Assembly (NCBI RefSeq): GCF_900107265.1
Contig: NZ_FNPJ01000003.1
Span: 1-64,000, forward strand
Reading direction: 5' to 3'
Length of the DNA stretch: 64,000 nucleotides
Source: Nitrosomonas sp. Nm33
GTDB taxonomy: Bacteria; Pseudomonadota; Gammaproteobacteria; Burkholderiales; Nitrosomonadaceae
Shown: one piece after another, positions 10,425 through 21,333 of the stretch
Layout: every line of letters starts with the position of its first letter
Position numbering within the stretch: the stretch's first letter is position 1
The notes under the pieces: generated by a model
The model's input: only the letters and a program-made list of their open reading frames with translations
Databases searched by the model: none
What the model was told of the DNA's origin: nothing
Position numbers and translations under genes: made by a program

Positions 10425-11045
10425 ATGAAGTCTGCTAAAACTAGTAAAGCATGGATGACAGAACATGTTAATGATTTTTTTGTCAAACAAGCAAAAAAAG
10501 AAGGTTATCGCTCGCGAGCAGCATATAAATTAAAAGAAATTGCTGAGCGCGATCAACTTTTTAAACCAGGAATGACAGTTATAGATTTGGGCGCAGCACC
10601 TGGCGGTTGGTCACAAGTAGCAATTGAAAAAATAGGAAAAAGTGGGAGAGTTTTTGCATTAGACATACTCGAGATGCCCTCCTTATCAGGTGTTACTTTT
10701 ATCCAGGGTGATTTCAGCGAAGAAGCAATTCTGAAAAAATTTAAAATTTGTCTTGGAAATTATCCCATAGATCTTGTAATTTCAGATATGTCACCAAATA
10801 TAGCTGGTATAGGAGTCAGTGACCATGCACGCAGTACTTATCTTGCTGAATTGGCATTGATGTTCTCCAGGGAGCAATTGAACCCGGGTGGGAATTTCCT
10901 TGTCAAATTTTTTCAAGGAAGTAATTTCGATCAATATCTGAAGGATATGCGAGCAAGCTTTAAAAAAGTAGTTATTCGTAAACCTAAGGCATCACGAGAT
11001 CGGAGTAGCGAACTATATTTATTGGGGTTAGGGAAAATCTGTTAG
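10425..11045 (+). CDS. rlmE: 23S rRNA (uridine-2552-2'-O)-methyltransferase RlmE
   Basis: 206 aa SAM-dependent methyltransferase (FtsJ/RrmJ) that modifies U2552 in the A-loop of 23S rRNA. The SAM motif VIDLGAAPGGWSQVA is at about residues 53-67. The K-D-K-E catalytic tetrad is visible: K35 in AAYKLKEI, D in SDMSPN, K in FLVKFFQG, E in SSELYLLG. A GTG directly precedes the ATG at 10425 and could also initiate. It is followed by ftsH at 158 bases, as in many proteobacteria. Confidence 0.94.
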   Translation: MKSAKTSKAWMTEHVNDFFVKQAKKEGYRSRAAYKLKEIAERDQLFKPGMTVIDLGAAPGGWSQVAIEKIGKSGRVFALDILEMPSLSGVTFIQGDFSEEAILKKFKICLGNYPIDLVISDMSPNIAGIGVSDHARSTYLAELALMFSREQLNPGGNFLVKFFQGSNFDQYLKDMRASFKKVVIRKPKASRDRSSELYLLGLGKIC

Positions 11046-11203
11046 ACTGAATATCCGTTTTGTCAATTGAATGGCGGATATTAAGTTTTGTTTTAACCAG
11101 ATACTTTCAAATAACCAGTTTTGTCACAAATATTACAAAATAGGATTAGAATGAGAAATTTAACATTCTGGCACATCATTAAGGTGCAAACCAAGGGGCT
11201 ATC

Positions 11204-13108
11204 ATGAATAATCTAATTAAAAATATGGCTATTTGGCTGGTGATTGCGTTGGTGCTAATGACAGTATTCAATCAATTCACTGTACGTCAATCATTACAGG
11301 CGCCGCTGGAGTACTCTCAGTTCATCAATGAAATGAATCAAGGCAGGATTGCGAAAGTGATTATTGATGGGCGCACGCTTAAAGGAACCAAATCAGATGG
11401 TCGGCAATTTATAACTTATGCACCGTCAGATCCGTGGCTAGTCAGTGATCTGCTCAGAGCAGGGGTGATCGTCGAAGCTAAACCAGAAGAAGAGCCTTCT
11501 ATGCTAATGAGCATATTCGTTTCATGGTTCCCTATGCTATTGCTGATTGGAGTATGGATTTTCTTCATGCGTCAAATGCAAGGTGGTGGACGAAGTGGCG
11601 GAGCATTTTCTTTTGGTAAGAGTAAAGCCAGGATGTTGGATAAAAATAGTAATCACGTGACATTTGCAGATGTTGCGGGTTGCGAAGAAGCAAAAGAAGA
11701 AGTAGCAGAGTTAGTTGAGTTTCTGAGAGATCCTACAAAATTCCAGAAATTAGGTGGACGTATCCCCCGAGGTGTGTTAATGGTGGGTAATCCAGGAACT
11801 GGAAAAACATTATTAGCCCGGGCTATAGCAGGAGAAGCGAAAGTTCCCTTTTTCAGTATTTCGGGTTCGGATTTTGTCGAGATGTTCGTGGGTGTTGGTG
11901 CATCCAGGGTAAGAGACATGTTTGAACAAGCCAAGAAACATGCGCCTTGCATTATTTTTATTGATGAGATTGATGCAGTTGGTCGTCAACGCGGTGCTGG
12001 TTTAGGTGGTGGAAATGATGAACGTGAGCAAACACTGAACCAATTACTGGTAGAGATGGATGGTTTTGAAGGCAATATGGGTGTAATCGTGATTGCGGCA
12101 ACCAATCGTCCTGATGTACTTGATCCCGCTTTGTTACGTCCAGGTCGTTTTGATAGGCAAGTTACAGTTCCACTTCCTGATATTCGTGGTCGTGAGCAAA
12201 TACTTCAGGTTCATATGCGGAAGGTGCCTATTTCTCCAGATGTCCATGCAGATATTATTGCAAGGGGAACACCTGGGATGTCAGGTGCAGATCTTGCAAA
12301 TCTAGTTAATGAAGCAGCGTTGTTTGCAGCACGTGCTAACAAACGTTTAGTTGATATGGAGGATTTTGAGCGCGCAAAAGATAAGATCCTGATGGGTACT
12401 GAGCGACGCTCGGTGGTTATGCCTGAAAATGAACGGCGTAATACTGCTTATCATGAATCGGGGCATGCTGTGGTAGCTTATCTTTTACCAAAAACTGATC
12501 CTGTGCACAAAGTTTCAATCATCCCTCGTGGACGAGCACTGGGTGTGACGATGCAGCTGCCAGCTGAGGATAGATATAGTATGGATCGTGACCAGATTCT
12601 GCAAACTATCGCAGTAATGTTTGGGGGGCGTATCGCAGAAGAGATATTTATGAATCAAATGACTACAGGTGCTTCCAACGACTTTGAACGTGCTACTGAA
12701 ACTGCCAGAAGAATGGTTACCCAATGGGGCATGTCTGATACACTTGGACCAATGGTTTACGGCGAAAATGAAAGTGAAGTGTTCCTGGGGCGATCAGTAA
12801 CTACTCATAAGAATGTAAGTGAAGCGACTATGCAAAAAGTTGATATGGAAATTCGCCGTATTATTGATGATCAATATGCGCTTGCTCGTAAACTTATAGA
12901 GGAAAACAGTGATAAAATAGAAGCCATGACTAAAGCACTGCTTGAGTGGGAAACTATCGATAGCGAGCAAATCAAAGACATTATGGAAGGACGACCACCC
13001 CGTCCCCCACAATCGCCACAATCTCCAGCTTCAGTTAAGGAGAAAGAAGGTAAGCAATCTGCAGGAGCTATTGCAACTGAAACACCGGCACAAGAAGCTG
13101 AAGTATAA
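11204..13108 (+). CDS. ftsH: ATP-dependent zinc metalloprotease FtsH
   Basis: 634 aa membrane-anchored AAA+ protease that degrades misfolded and regulatory membrane or cytosolic proteins. Two transmembrane segments lie at about residues 7-25 and 98-120 with a periplasmic domain between. Walker A GNPGTGKT is near residue 194, followed by Walker B IIFIDEID and the SRH region with RPGRFDRQV. The zinc site is HESGH at 417-421. The pore motif is [17 protein letters not shown]. The C-terminal tail is rich in Pro and Gln. A strong terminator follows, separating it from folP. Confidence 0.97.
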   Translation: MNNLIKNMAIWLVIALVLMTVFNQFTVRQSLQAPLEYSQFINEMNQGRIAKVIIDGRTLKGTKSDGRQFITYAPSDPWLVSDLLRAGVIVEAKPEEEPSMLMSIFVSWFPMLLLIGVWIFFMRQMQGGGRSGGAFSFGKSKARMLDKNSNHVTFADVAGCEEAKEEVAELVEFLRDPTKFQKLGGRIPRGVLMVGNPGTGKTLLARAIAGEAKVPFFSISGSDFVEMFVGVGASRVRDMFEQAKKHAPCIIFIDEIDAVGRQRGAGLGGGNDEREQTLNQLLVEMDGFEGNMGVIVIAATNRPDVLDPALLRPGRFDRQVTVPLPDIRGREQILQVHMRKVPISPDVHADIIARGTPGMSGADLANLVNEAALFAARANKRLVDMEDFERAKDKILMGTERRSVVMPENERRNTAYHESGHAVVAYLLPKTDPVHKVSIIPRGRALGVTMQLPAEDRYSMDRDQILQTIAVMFGGRIAEEIFMNQMTTGASNDFERATETARRMVTQWGMSDTLGPMVYGENESEVFLGRSVTTHKNVSEATMQKVDMEIRRIIDDQYALARKLIEENSDKIEAMTKALLEWETIDSEQIKDIMEGRPPRPPQSPQSPASVKEKEGKQSAGAIATETPAQEAEV

Positions 13109-13132
13109 TCAATAAAGGCTTTCCTAGATCAA

Positions 13133-13171
13133 ATGGTCTGCGTATCAATTAGTACGCAGACCATATTTTTT
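13133..13171 (+). terminator. Rho-independent terminator after ftsH
   Basis: A perfect 12 bp inverted repeat (13133-13144 with 13153-13164), loop of 8 bases, followed by ATTTTTT. It lies 25 bases after the ftsH stop. The structure and T-run fit an intrinsic terminator on this strand. Confidence 0.92.
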
Positions 13172-13228
13172 ATCCAGATAGTATATCTTTTGGTATTTTG
13201 CTAGGTACCTGATTTTCTTAGTCTTACA

Positions 13229-14062
13229 GTGAACCAATTGCAACAATTAAAACTGAATGATGGTCCTTATGTAATGGGGATCATTAATGTAACACCTGAT
13301 TCATTTTCCGATCACGGCCTCTACGCAACAACAGATAAGGCTCTTGAGCTTGCTGAACGTTTGATTCAAGAAGGCGCAGATATATTAGATATTGGAGGTG
13401 AATCAACGCGACCTGGAAGTTTAGGTGTTAGTCTTGAAGAAGAGCTACGCCGTGTAATACCTGTGGTAGAGATTTTGTCTCAAAAAAATATTCCAATTTC
13501 TGTAGATACCTCTAAACCAGAAGTCATGCAAGCTGCGATAAGCGCTGGTGCGTCCATAATAAATGATGTGAATGCGTTGCAGGCGCCGGGTGCTATCGAA
13601 ATTGTCGCAAAAAGCAGGGCAATAATCTGCTTAATGCATATGCAGGGAAAACCAAGAAGCATGCAAGAAAGCCCTTATTATGTTGATGTGGTTTCTGAAG
13701 TTAAAAGCTTTCTCCAGCATCGCATTGATATTGCAGTCTCAGGTGGTATTCCATACCATCGTCTCATCATAGATCCCGGCTTTGGTTTTGGTAAAACACT
13801 CAAACATAATCTTGAGTTACTCCGAAATCTCGATCAGTTTGTGCAAATGAACGTGCCCATCCTGGCAGGGTTATCGCGAAAATCCATGCTGGGAGCAATT
13901 ACTGGGAATGATGTGGATAACCGAGTTCATGCGAGTGTAGCGGCAGCCTTATTTGCTGTCACTAAAGGTGCCAAAATTCTACGTGTCCATGATGTTAAGG
14001 CAACAAAGGACACTATCATGGTTCATAATGCATTAATTACAAGGAATAATGAGGGCAATTAA
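13229..14062 (+). CDS. folP: Dihydropteroate synthase
   Basis: 277 aa TIM-barrel enzyme that condenses p-aminobenzoate with hydroxymethyl-dihydropterin diphosphate in folate synthesis. Signatures in order: [14 protein letters not shown] (near residue 17), [29 protein letters not shown], and the pterin-binding [13 protein letters not shown]. The C-terminal [12 protein letters not shown] is also typical. The start used is a GTG at 13229 with a weak ribosome site. No ATG lies upstream of the first conserved motif. glmM follows 29 bases later. Confidence 0.95.
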   Translation: MNQLQQLKLNDGPYVMGIINVTPDSFSDHGLYATTDKALELAERLIQEGADILDIGGESTRPGSLGVSLEEELRRVIPVVEILSQKNIPISVDTSKPEVMQAAISAGASIINDVNALQAPGAIEIVAKSRAIICLMHMQGKPRSMQESPYYVDVVSEVKSFLQHRIDIAVSGGIPYHRLIIDPGFGFGKTLKHNLELLRNLDQFVQMNVPILAGLSRKSMLGAITGNDVDNRVHASVAAALFAVTKGAKILRVHDVKATKDTIMVHNALITRNNEGN

Positions 14063-14091
14063 CTTCTGGTTTTAAGGATTCAATTCGCAAA

Positions 14092-15456
14092 ATGAATAAA
14101 AAATACTTTGGAACTGATGGTATTCGTGGACGAGTAGGGGAATTCCCCATCATACCTGAATTTATCATGCATCTTGGTTATTCGGCTGGGAAAATACTAG
14201 CCGCCTCTGATTGGCATCTTGCAAAAGGAGAACGACCAACAGTTCTGATAGGAAAAGACACGCGGGTATCAGGTTATATGTTTGAGTCTGCTCTGGAAGC
14301 AGGGTTTTCTGCCGCAGGTGTCGATGTCTTATTATCCGGACCATTACCTACCTCTGCAATTGCTTATTTAACCCGGGCTCTTCGCCTTCAAGCTGGAATT
14401 GTCATTTCTGCTTCGCATAATCTGTTCGAAGATAATGGCGTGAAATTCTTTTCGTCAGGAGGGACCAAATTACCTGATGACATAGAAATTAAAATAGAGG
14501 CAGGATTAAACAATCCAATTCAAACAATGCCTTCAGCAAAACTGGGGAAAGTACAACGTCTTAATGATGCAACAGGGCGTTATATCGAGTTTTGCAAAAG
14601 TACCTTTCCTTATGATCTTGATCTTCGTGGTTTACGTATTGTAGTAGATTGTGCTCATGGGGCGGCTTATCATATTGCTGGACATGTAATGCTTGAGCTG
14701 GGAGCAGATGTCATCACTATCTGTGCAGAACCAGATGGTTTTAATATCAATCACGAATGTGGAGCAACCCATATCACCACGTTACAGAATTCAGTTAAGC
14801 AACATGGAGCTGATCTTGGTATCGCGCTCGATGGTGATGGTGATCGTGTATTGATGGTTGATAAAGATGGAACTATCTATGATGGGGATGTTTTGCTTTA
14901 TATTATTGCTAAACATCGTCAGCAAAAGAATATTCTGAAAGGTGGTGTGGTTGGCACGCTTATGACAAACCTAGCTATTGAGAAAGCTTTTGGGGAGCTT
15001 GGTATTCCTTTTATGAGAGCGCGCGTTGGTGATCGTCATGTGCTTGAATTACTGATAAAGAATAATTGGCAATTAGGTGGAGAAGGTTCTGGGCACATTG
15101 TATGTCTCGATAAGCATACAACAGGTGATGGAATCATTACAGCGCTGCAAATTTTGTATGCATTACGTGATACAGCCTTGACTTTGGCGAAGTTTACGCA
15201 GGATGTAGTACTATATCCGCAACGGTTAATTAATGTGAATGTTCCTAAAGGCTTTGATTTTCGTAATGATGTAACGATTACTTTGTCTACACAGCAGGCA
15301 GAAAGTGATCTTGGAAGCGATGGACGAATATTACTTCGTGCGTCTGGGACTGAACCACTCATCAGGGTAATGGTAGAAGGCAGGATGAAGCAAAAAGTTG
15401 ATCATTGGGCAGAACAGATTGCTAATGCGGTTCAGCTTGCTGCTAATTTACAATAG
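14092..15456 (+). CDS. glmM: Phosphoglucosamine mutase
   Basis: 454 aa. It converts glucosamine-6-phosphate to glucosamine-1-phosphate for peptidoglycan and LPS precursors. It starts with [17 protein letters not shown]. The phosphoserine is S108 in VISASHN. The metal loop is DGDGDRVLM, the sugar-binding loop is GGEGSGHIV, and the phosphate-binding C-terminal motif is [12 protein letters not shown]. Full length. The folP-glmM pairing is conserved. Confidence 0.97.
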   Translation: MNKKYFGTDGIRGRVGEFPIIPEFIMHLGYSAGKILAASDWHLAKGERPTVLIGKDTRVSGYMFESALEAGFSAAGVDVLLSGPLPTSAIAYLTRALRLQAGIVISASHNLFEDNGVKFFSSGGTKLPDDIEIKIEAGLNNPIQTMPSAKLGKVQRLNDATGRYIEFCKSTFPYDLDLRGLRIVVDCAHGAAYHIAGHVMLELGADVITICAEPDGFNINHECGATHITTLQNSVKQHGADLGIALDGDGDRVLMVDKDGTIYDGDVLLYIIAKHRQQKNILKGGVVGTLMTNLAIEKAFGELGIPFMRARVGDRHVLELLIKNNWQLGGEGSGHIVCLDKHTTGDGIITALQILYALRDTALTLAKFTQDVVLYPQRLINVNVPKGFDFRNDVTITLSTQQAESDLGSDGRILLRASGTEPLIRVMVEGRMKQKVDHWAEQIANAVQLAANLQ

Positions 15457-15867
15457 ATAGAAGATATAAATGATGGGGGATTGTACCTCAGTACTCATGC
15501 TCAATAACGCTTGATATCCTATAAAGAATTTGTAAATAATTAGTATGAAGGACTTGCTGATGTCGAGCCGAAAAAAATATGAGAGCCATCGGTCCAGGGA
15601 TAAATAACCAAGTAGAATCAAATTAATCCAGCATGGCTTAATGAAAAGATCAAGTTGTTGGGTAACGAGGCAAATTGGATCTCAGAATTGATGAAGTACT
15701 AAAACTAAAAAGGAGATTATGATTTAACGACATAACTTATTTAGTATATTGCTAATCAATCTATCGCTGTTAAATCTACTTATCGGGAAAAATTGAAGCT
15801 CAAGAATTTTTCAATATACGAGAATGTTATAACGAGCAATAAACAAAATAAGAGATTTATCGGTTCT
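15457..15867. other. Intergenic region glmM-cysG without a supported gene
   Basis: 411 AT-rich bases. Only short open stretches are seen: a 20-codon ATG ORF from about 15544 (MKDLLMSSRKK...), and an open stretch without a start that ends ISELMKY near 15700. Neither resembles a family I recognise. They could be remnants of a lost gene. The cysG frame is open back to a TTG at 15793, but the family start is at 15868. Confidence 0.5.
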
Positions 15868-17271
15868 ATGGACTTTCTGCCAATTTTTCTTAATATTAAA
15901 GAACGTAACTGTCTCGTCGTCGGTGGAGGAGAGGTTGCTGCCAGAAAGACCGTATTATTATTGAAAGCAGGAGCGCAAGTCAGCGTCGTATCTCCAAATC
16001 TTAATGATGAGCTAAGTAATCTTCTCCAGCGAGGCAGCATTGCTTATCATGCAGATACTTTTAACTCCATGCATCTGAGAGATGTGGTATTGGTGTTTGC
16101 TGCAACGAATGAACGCTCAGTCAATCAATATGTTTCTGAAACCGCTAATCGACTTGGTATACCGGTTAATATCGCTGATGATCCCGCATTGTGCTCATTT
16201 ATCATGCCGTCGATATTGGATCGTTCCCCTATTCTAGTGGCCATTTCTAGTGGGGGAACATCACCTGTATTAGCAAGGTTATTACGCGCACGACTGGAGG
16301 CTTTGATACCAGAAGCTTATGGCCGTTTGGCCCATTATGCTGCTAAGTTCCGTGAGCATGTCAAGCGCCGTTTCAGCTCTCCCAAGAAGCGACGTTTATT
16401 CTGGGAAAAAATTTTACAAGGCCCATTTGCTGAAATGATTTTCTCGGGAAAAGATCAGGAGGCGCAAGCATATTTGCTTAGCTCGCTTGAGCACGAAACA
16501 AGCGAACTACCTTGCGGAGAAGTATATTTGGTAGGTGCCGGACCAGGTAATCCCGATTTACTTACCTTTTGTGCGATGCGTTTAATGCAGCAAGCTGATG
16601 TTGTCGTATACGATCGTTTAGTATCTCCAGCCATACTCGATATGGTAAGACGCGACGCAACGCGTATCTATGCAGGGAAGGAGCGCGATAAGCATGTTTT
16701 ACCACAAGAATCAATCAATCATTTATTGGTAAGATTAGCAAGAGAAGGAAAGCGAGTACTTCGACTGAAAGGAGGTGATCCTTTTATTTTTGGCCGAGGC
16801 GGCGAAGAAATTGAAACATTATCTCAGCATCACATTCCTTTTCAGGTAGTGCCAGGAATCACAGCAGCATCAGGCGTTGCTTCCTATGCAGGTATTCCGC
16901 TTACCCATCGTGATTATGCCCAATCCTGCATTTTCGTTACGGGGCATCTCAAAAACAACACTATCAATTTAGATTGGCAGGCGTTAGCCAGACCGCAACA
17001 GACTATCGTGATTTATATGGGATTGCTTGGATTACCCGTACTGTGCGAGCAGCTTATCGCGCATGGTCTTCCAGCATCGACACCAGCAGCCATTATACAG
17101 CAGGGAACCACTCACAAACAGCGCGTCGTAATTGGCTCGCTAGAAACATTACCTGCCCTTGCTTCGGCTGCTAACTTGGTTCCCCCAACGCTCATTATTG
17201 TTGGAGAAGTGGTCAAATTACATCAAAAATTAGCCTGGTTTGAGCCCATATGTGATTCCGATGGAGAGTAA
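15868..17271 (+). CDS. cysG: Sirohaem synthase CysG (dehydrogenase/ferrochelatase and SUMT fusion)
   Basis: 467 aa three-activity enzyme that makes sirohaem from uroporphyrinogen III for sulfite or nitrite reductase. The N-terminal NAD domain has CLVVGGGEVAARK (residues 15-27). A central dimerisation region with RRRLFWEKILQGPF-like sequence follows. The SAM uroporphyrinogen methyltransferase starts at about residue 215 with VYLVGAGPGNPDLLT and has RLKGGDPFIFGRGGEE and VVPGITAASG. The ATG at 15868 gives the family-typical MDFLPIFLNIK. The reading frame extends 25 codons upstream without support. Confidence 0.95.
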   Translation: MDFLPIFLNIKERNCLVVGGGEVAARKTVLLLKAGAQVSVVSPNLNDELSNLLQRGSIAYHADTFNSMHLRDVVLVFAATNERSVNQYVSETANRLGIPVNIADDPALCSFIMPSILDRSPILVAISSGGTSPVLARLLRARLEALIPEAYGRLAHYAAKFREHVKRRFSSPKKRRLFWEKILQGPFAEMIFSGKDQEAQAYLLSSLEHETSELPCGEVYLVGAGPGNPDLLTFCAMRLMQQADVVVYDRLVSPAILDMVRRDATRIYAGKERDKHVLPQESINHLLVRLAREGKRVLRLKGGDPFIFGRGGEEIETLSQHHIPFQVVPGITAASGVASYAGIPLTHRDYAQSCIFVTGHLKNNTINLDWQALARPQQTIVIYMGLLGLPVLCEQLIAHGLPASTPAAIIQQGTTHKQRVVIGSLETLPALASAANLVPPTLIIVGEVVKLHQKLAWFEPICDSDGE

Positions 17272-17318
17272 TTAGAGGGCATGGGTTAATTCTAAGGAAT
17301 GTGAATTTACTATGGGAG

Positions 17319-18785
17319 TTATTCTTTCATATTGAATAAATCCCAAGGTATGTTATTGGCTGTAGCTAATTCTTTACCCCATGTCTCAATGGCGTTCAAT
17401 ATTTGCAAAATATGAGCATTTTCTGCATACGTTTCACACAAATCCCTTATTTTTTCGGCAAATTCGATTAAAGTGATACTATTACCACAATTTTTCTCTG
17501 TAAGATGTTGATGGCATATTGCTCCCCATCGCTGTAATTCTTTTGCCGACAAGGTATCTGGCCAATTACGTGCACGATATCGAAATAATAGTTCATGGAG
17601 TCGCTTATCCTGGAAATTAAAATGATTATGTGTAAGCTGCCAGGGTGATGCATCGCGTACTGCAGTCATGAGAATGCGATCGCTCTCACTGAAAAAATTA
17701 TCATAAAGTGCCAGATCTACATCTCTAGCTGTCTCAAATTCCATACCAGAATAGGCTTGCGCTACTCGCTGCATAAATGCCGTATTTTTATGCAATATTT
17801 GCCAATGTTGATTGCAAACCTCTACATTAAGATTAATTCGTGATGCAGTAGATTTATCGAGAACATTCTGAGGAGCAAGTGCAGGACATTTGTTAATCTT
17901 TATTGATTTCACAGGCAAGCGTGACACTTCCTCAGGTAATGCTGATTGGGGTGTGAACAAGCGTATTGCCAGTTCCTCTACACTCAATTCTATAAAAGGT
18001 GCTGGATTGTGGCGCAGATCATAAACCAAAATACTGTTACCGTTTCCCTGCTCTTGAATCATTGGCATTACTATTGTAGTGCAGCCAGTTTCTGAGGGAT
18101 ACATACGAGAAGTATGGATAACAGGGGTGTGATTGATTAGATCCAATAATAAAGCTGCTTTATGCTTGTTGCGAAGCTGAAAAAACCAGTTATATAGACG
18201 TGGTTGTTTATCACATAACAAACGCGCCAGCTTGATAGTTGCTTTGACATCTGATAGCGCATCATGGGCAGAATCATGATGAATATTATTGGCTGCTGTT
18301 AGATCCTCGAGACGGAAGCTGGGCTTACCATCATCATGCCTAGGCCATATAATTCCCTCAGGTCTGAGAGCATAAGTCATGCGCACCAAATCGATGAGAT
18401 CCCAGCGCGAATTCCCTTGTTGCCATTCACGCCCATAAGGATCGTAAAAATTTCTATATAGGGTGAAGCGCGTAACTTCATCATCAAAGCGCAATGTATT
18501 GTAGCCAACACCACAAGTCCTGGGCTGTGCCAGTTCTTTGTGAATTTTTGCAATGAATTCTGGCTCAGGGAGACCTTGTTGATCGGCTATTTGAGGCGTA
18601 ATTCCGGTCAGTAAACAGGCATCGGGTTGTGGCAAAATATCTTTTGATGGTTTGCAATAAATGACTAGAGGATCACCGATTTCATTAAGTGCTTCATCAG
18701 TTCTCAAACCGGCAAACTGAGCTGGTCGGTCGCATCTGGGATCAGAGCCGAAAGTTTCATAATCATGCCAATACAATGTTGTCAT
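17319..18785 (-). CDS. sbcB: Exodeoxyribonuclease I
   Basis: 488 aa 3'-5' single-strand DNA exonuclease acting in recombination and mismatch repair. The DEDDh catalytic set is visible: D8 and E10 in WHDYETFG, the Asp in YNTLRFDDEV, and His/Asp in DSAHDALSDVKAT. The C-terminal exonuclease I extension (DLALYDNFFSESD, LLFRYRARNWP) confirms ExoI rather than a generic DnaQ-fold nuclease. The ATG at 18785 is chosen because the conserved MTTLYWHDYET begins there. A TTG 10 codons upstream is the only other choice. It stands alone between cysG and metF. Confidence 0.94.
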   Translation of the reverse strand: MTTLYWHDYETFGSDPRCDRPAQFAGLRTDEALNEIGDPLVIYCKPSKDILPQPDACLLTGITPQIADQQGLPEPEFIAKIHKELAQPRTCGVGYNTLRFDDEVTRFTLYRNFYDPYGREWQQGNSRWDLIDLVRMTYALRPEGIIWPRHDDGKPSFRLEDLTAANNIHHDSAHDALSDVKATIKLARLLCDKQPRLYNWFFQLRNKHKAALLLDLINHTPVIHTSRMYPSETGCTTIVMPMIQEQGNGNSILVYDLRHNPAPFIELSVEELAIRLFTPQSALPEEVSRLPVKSIKINKCPALAPQNVLDKSTASRINLNVEVCNQHWQILHKNTAFMQRVAQAYSGMEFETARDVDLALYDNFFSESDRILMTAVRDASPWQLTHNHFNFQDKRLHELLFRYRARNWPDTLSAKELQRWGAICHQHLTEKNCGNSITLIEFAEKIRDLCETYAENAHILQILNAIETWGKELATANNIPWDLFNMKE

Positions 18786-18909
18786 TGCGTGTATCTGAGT
18801 GATCTTTTTATTCAACCGTTATGGCTGCATCTATATTTTTCTCCAATAATACCCAAAGCTTATAGAGGCAGTTAAATCAGAAAAATTCTGCAGAAGAGCG
18901 GTAATAGAT

Positions 18910-19755
18910 TTATAAACCAAGGCGTTGCCAAATCTTTGTAGTCAGGACAGCTGAGTTAAGTGTATAAAAATGAAGTCCGGGCGCACCTGCTTTGAGCAAC
19001 CGTTCACATAAATCGGTTACCACGTCTAGTCCAAAAGCATGGATAGAAGCAATGTCATCTCCATATCCTTCAAGTTTTTTTCTGATCCAGCGAGGAATTT
19101 CAGCACCGCAATTATCCGCAAATCTAACTAGTTGAGAAAATTTGTTGATTGGCATAATACCAGGGACAATCGGTACATTCAGATTGGCAGCCTCGCACAT
19201 ATCAACAAAATGAAAATAAGCATCTGCATTATAAAAAAACTGCGTAATAGCTGAGTCTGCACCCGCTTCTATTTTATTTCTAAAATTTCTGAAATCTTCT
19301 TGAACAGATCGAGCCTGTGGATGATATTCTGGATAAGCTGCGACATCCATCTTGAAGGTATTGCCAAACTCATTGCGAATGAATGTAACCAATTCGTTTG
19401 CATAACGAAATTCACCCGGTTGAGCCATTCCGGAAGGTAAATCTCCACGCAGTGCAATGATGTGGTGAATCCCATTTTCTTGGTACTTTCTCAAGATTGA
19501 ATAAATATTTTCTCGAGTAGAACCAATACAGGAAAGATGTGGCGCAGCAGGATGACCTTCTGCCAGGATTTCTAATACTGTCTCAAATGTCCGATCACGA
19601 GTGGAGCCCCCTGCACCGAAGGTGACCGAGAAAAACTTTGGCTTGAACTGGGCAAGCTGGCGGCGCGCAGCTCGTAATTTCTCCACCCCTTCTGGAGTTT
19701 GTGGGGGAAAAAGTTCAAAGCTAAAAGTAGGCGAAAAAGCTTTCTGTGATTTCAA
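18910..19755 (-). CDS. metF: 5,10-methylenetetrahydrofolate reductase
   Basis: 281 aa FAD-dependent TIM-barrel enzyme making 5-methyl-THF for methionine synthesis. FSFELFPPQTPEG carries the catalytic Glu (E14). The motifs VTFGAGGSTRDRT, IIALRGDLPSG and ITQFFYNADAYF are all family signatures. The start must be the TTG at 19755. The frame has no ATG or GTG between an upstream in-frame stop and the first conserved motif. A minimal out-of-frame ATG ORF (MIIDTIS) ends across this TTG. metF lies downstream of ahcY on the same strand, with a hairpin region between. Confidence 0.94.
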   Translation of the reverse strand: MKSQKAFSPTFSFELFPPQTPEGVEKLRAARRQLAQFKPKFFSVTFGAGGSTRDRTFETVLEILAEGHPAAPHLSCIGSTRENIYSILRKYQENGIHHIIALRGDLPSGMAQPGEFRYANELVTFIRNEFGNTFKMDVAAYPEYHPQARSVQEDFRNFRNKIEAGADSAITQFFYNADAYFHFVDMCEAANLNVPIVPGIMPINKFSQLVRFADNCGAEIPRWIRKKLEGYGDDIASIHAFGLDVVTDLCERLLKAGAPGLHFYTLNSAVLTTKIWQRLGL

Positions 19756-19785
19756 CTTATAGTGTCTATGATCATTACAAAGTTA

Positions 19786-19830
19786 AGGGGGTAATCTTAC
19801 TAAGATAGTAAAAATGATTACCTACCCCCT
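19786..19830 (-). repeat. Imperfect inverted repeat between ahcY and metF
   Basis: AGGGGGTA (19786-19793) is the exact inverse of TACCCCCT (19823-19830). A further ATC/GAT pair (19794-19796, 19816-19818) closes the stem after a 4-base bulge. It would fold in the ahcY-metF intergenic transcript. No T-run follows on the minus strand, so it is more likely a processing or translational control hairpin than a terminator. Confidence 0.5.
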
Positions 19831-19897
19831 CTATCAAAAAGTATTATTTAAGCAAGAATCTTATTATATTCAAATTGTTCCTGCTTTTAATACATGA

Positions 19898-21310
19898 TTA
19901 ATATCGATATGCTTCTGGTTTGTAAGGACCATTCTTATCCAGATTAAGGTATTGCGCTTGTTCGTCGGTTAATTCGGTCAGTTTCGCACCCAACTTTCCA
20001 AGGTGTAAGCGTGCTACTTTTTCATCCAGGTGCTTAGGCAATACATAAACTTTTTTCTGATAGTTTTCTCCATTTTGCCAGAGCTCAATTTGTGCCAATA
20101 CCTGATTGGTAAAGGAGCTGGACATGACAAACGAAGGATGACCCGTCGCACAGCCCAGGTTTACCAATCTACCTTGAGCTAATACGATAATCCGACGGCC
20201 TGTCGGGAAAATGACATGATCAACCTGTGGCTTGATATTTTCCCATTGATATTGCTGAATTGAGGCGATATCTATTTCAGAGTCAAAATGTCCAATATTA
20301 CAAATAATCGCCTGATTTTTCATTTTCAGCATGTGATCATGATGAATCACGCGGATATTACCTGTTGCAGTCACAAAAATATCCGCTTTATCGCATGCAT
20401 CATCCATGGTTACTACGCGATAACCTTCCATAGCGGCTTGTAGTGCACAAATTGGGTCGATTTCAGTAATCCAGACTGTCGCCCCCAAACCCCGCAGTGA
20501 TTGTGCGCAGCCTTTGCCCACATCACCATAGCCACATACCACTGCAATTTTACCGGCAATCATGACATCGGTAGCACGCTTGATACCATCCACCAGCGAT
20601 TCTCGGCAACCATAAAGGTTATCAAATTTTGATTTGGTCACTGAATCGTTAACATTAAATGCGGGGAATGGCAAAGCTCCCTTTTTTTGCATTTCATATA
20701 AACGATGAACACCTGTGGTCGTTTCCTCAGTGACGCCTCTGATGCTGGCAAGCTTTTCAGAATACCAGTTGGGTTGACTGTTAATTCGTGATTTGATCGC
20801 TGCAAAAAGTACGCGTTCTTCTTCATTGGTAGGATTTGCAATAGCTGAAGGGTCTTTCTCGGCCTTACTTCCAAGTGTTAGTAGTAAGGTCGCATCGCCA
20901 CCATCATCCAGAATCATATTTGCGTTGCTGGTTTTTTCACTTTTCGACCACTCAAAAATACGGTGAGCATATTCCCAGTAATCTTCCAGTGATTCACCTT
21001 TATAGGCAAATACCGGAATATTTTTTGCAGCAATGGCTGCTGCTGCATGATCTTGTGTTGAAAAGATATTGCAGGAGGCCCAGCGAACCTCTGCGCCCAA
21101 AGTAATAAGTGTTTCGATCAATACTGCTGTCTGAATTGTCATATGCAATGATCCCGCTATTCGTGCACCTGTCAGCGGTTTTCGTTCTGCATATTCCTGG
21201 CGCAATGCCATCAAGCCTGGCATTTCTGTTTCAGCAATAGCAATTTCTTTTCTTCCCCACTCTGCTAGGGAAATATCAGCAACGCTGTAATCAATGAATT
21301 GACCGTTCAT
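19898..21310 (-). CDS. ahcY: Adenosylhomocysteinase (SAH hydrolase)
   Basis: 470 aa NAD-dependent enzyme that splits S-adenosylhomocysteine into adenosine and homocysteine, removing the product inhibitor of methyltransferases. It begins with [21 protein letters not shown]-type sequence. Substrate-site motifs are [16 protein letters not shown] and [13 protein letters not shown]. The NAD Rossmann motif is [12 protein letters not shown]. It ends with KPEAYRY, the invariant family C-terminus supplying NAD-contact residues. AGGAGAAT precedes the ATG. A SAH riboswitch lies in its leader, so it is expected to rise with SAH. Confidence 0.97.
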   Translation of the reverse strand: MNGQFIDYSVADISLAEWGRKEIAIAETEMPGLMALRQEYAERKPLTGARIAGSLHMTIQTAVLIETLITLGAEVRWASCNIFSTQDHAAAAIAAKNIPVFAYKGESLEDYWEYAHRIFEWSKSEKTSNANMILDDGGDATLLLTLGSKAEKDPSAIANPTNEEERVLFAAIKSRINSQPNWYSEKLASIRGVTEETTTGVHRLYEMQKKGALPFPAFNVNDSVTKSKFDNLYGCRESLVDGIKRATDVMIAGKIAVVCGYGDVGKGCAQSLRGLGATVWITEIDPICALQAAMEGYRVVTMDDACDKADIFVTATGNIRVIHHDHMLKMKNQAIICNIGHFDSEIDIASIQQYQWENIKPQVDHVIFPTGRRIIVLAQGRLVNLGCATGHPSFVMSSSFTNQVLAQIELWQNGENYQKKVYVLPKHLDEKVARLHLGKLGAKLTELTDEQAQYLNLDKNGPYKPEAYRY

Positions 21311-21333
21311 AGTTAAATTCTCCTAAAATGAAC

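Noticed and set aside
15793-15867. TTG start extending CysG by 25 residues
   Set aside because: The extension is Asn/Lys-rich and unlike the family; MDFLPIFLNIK at 15868 is the known start of CysG.
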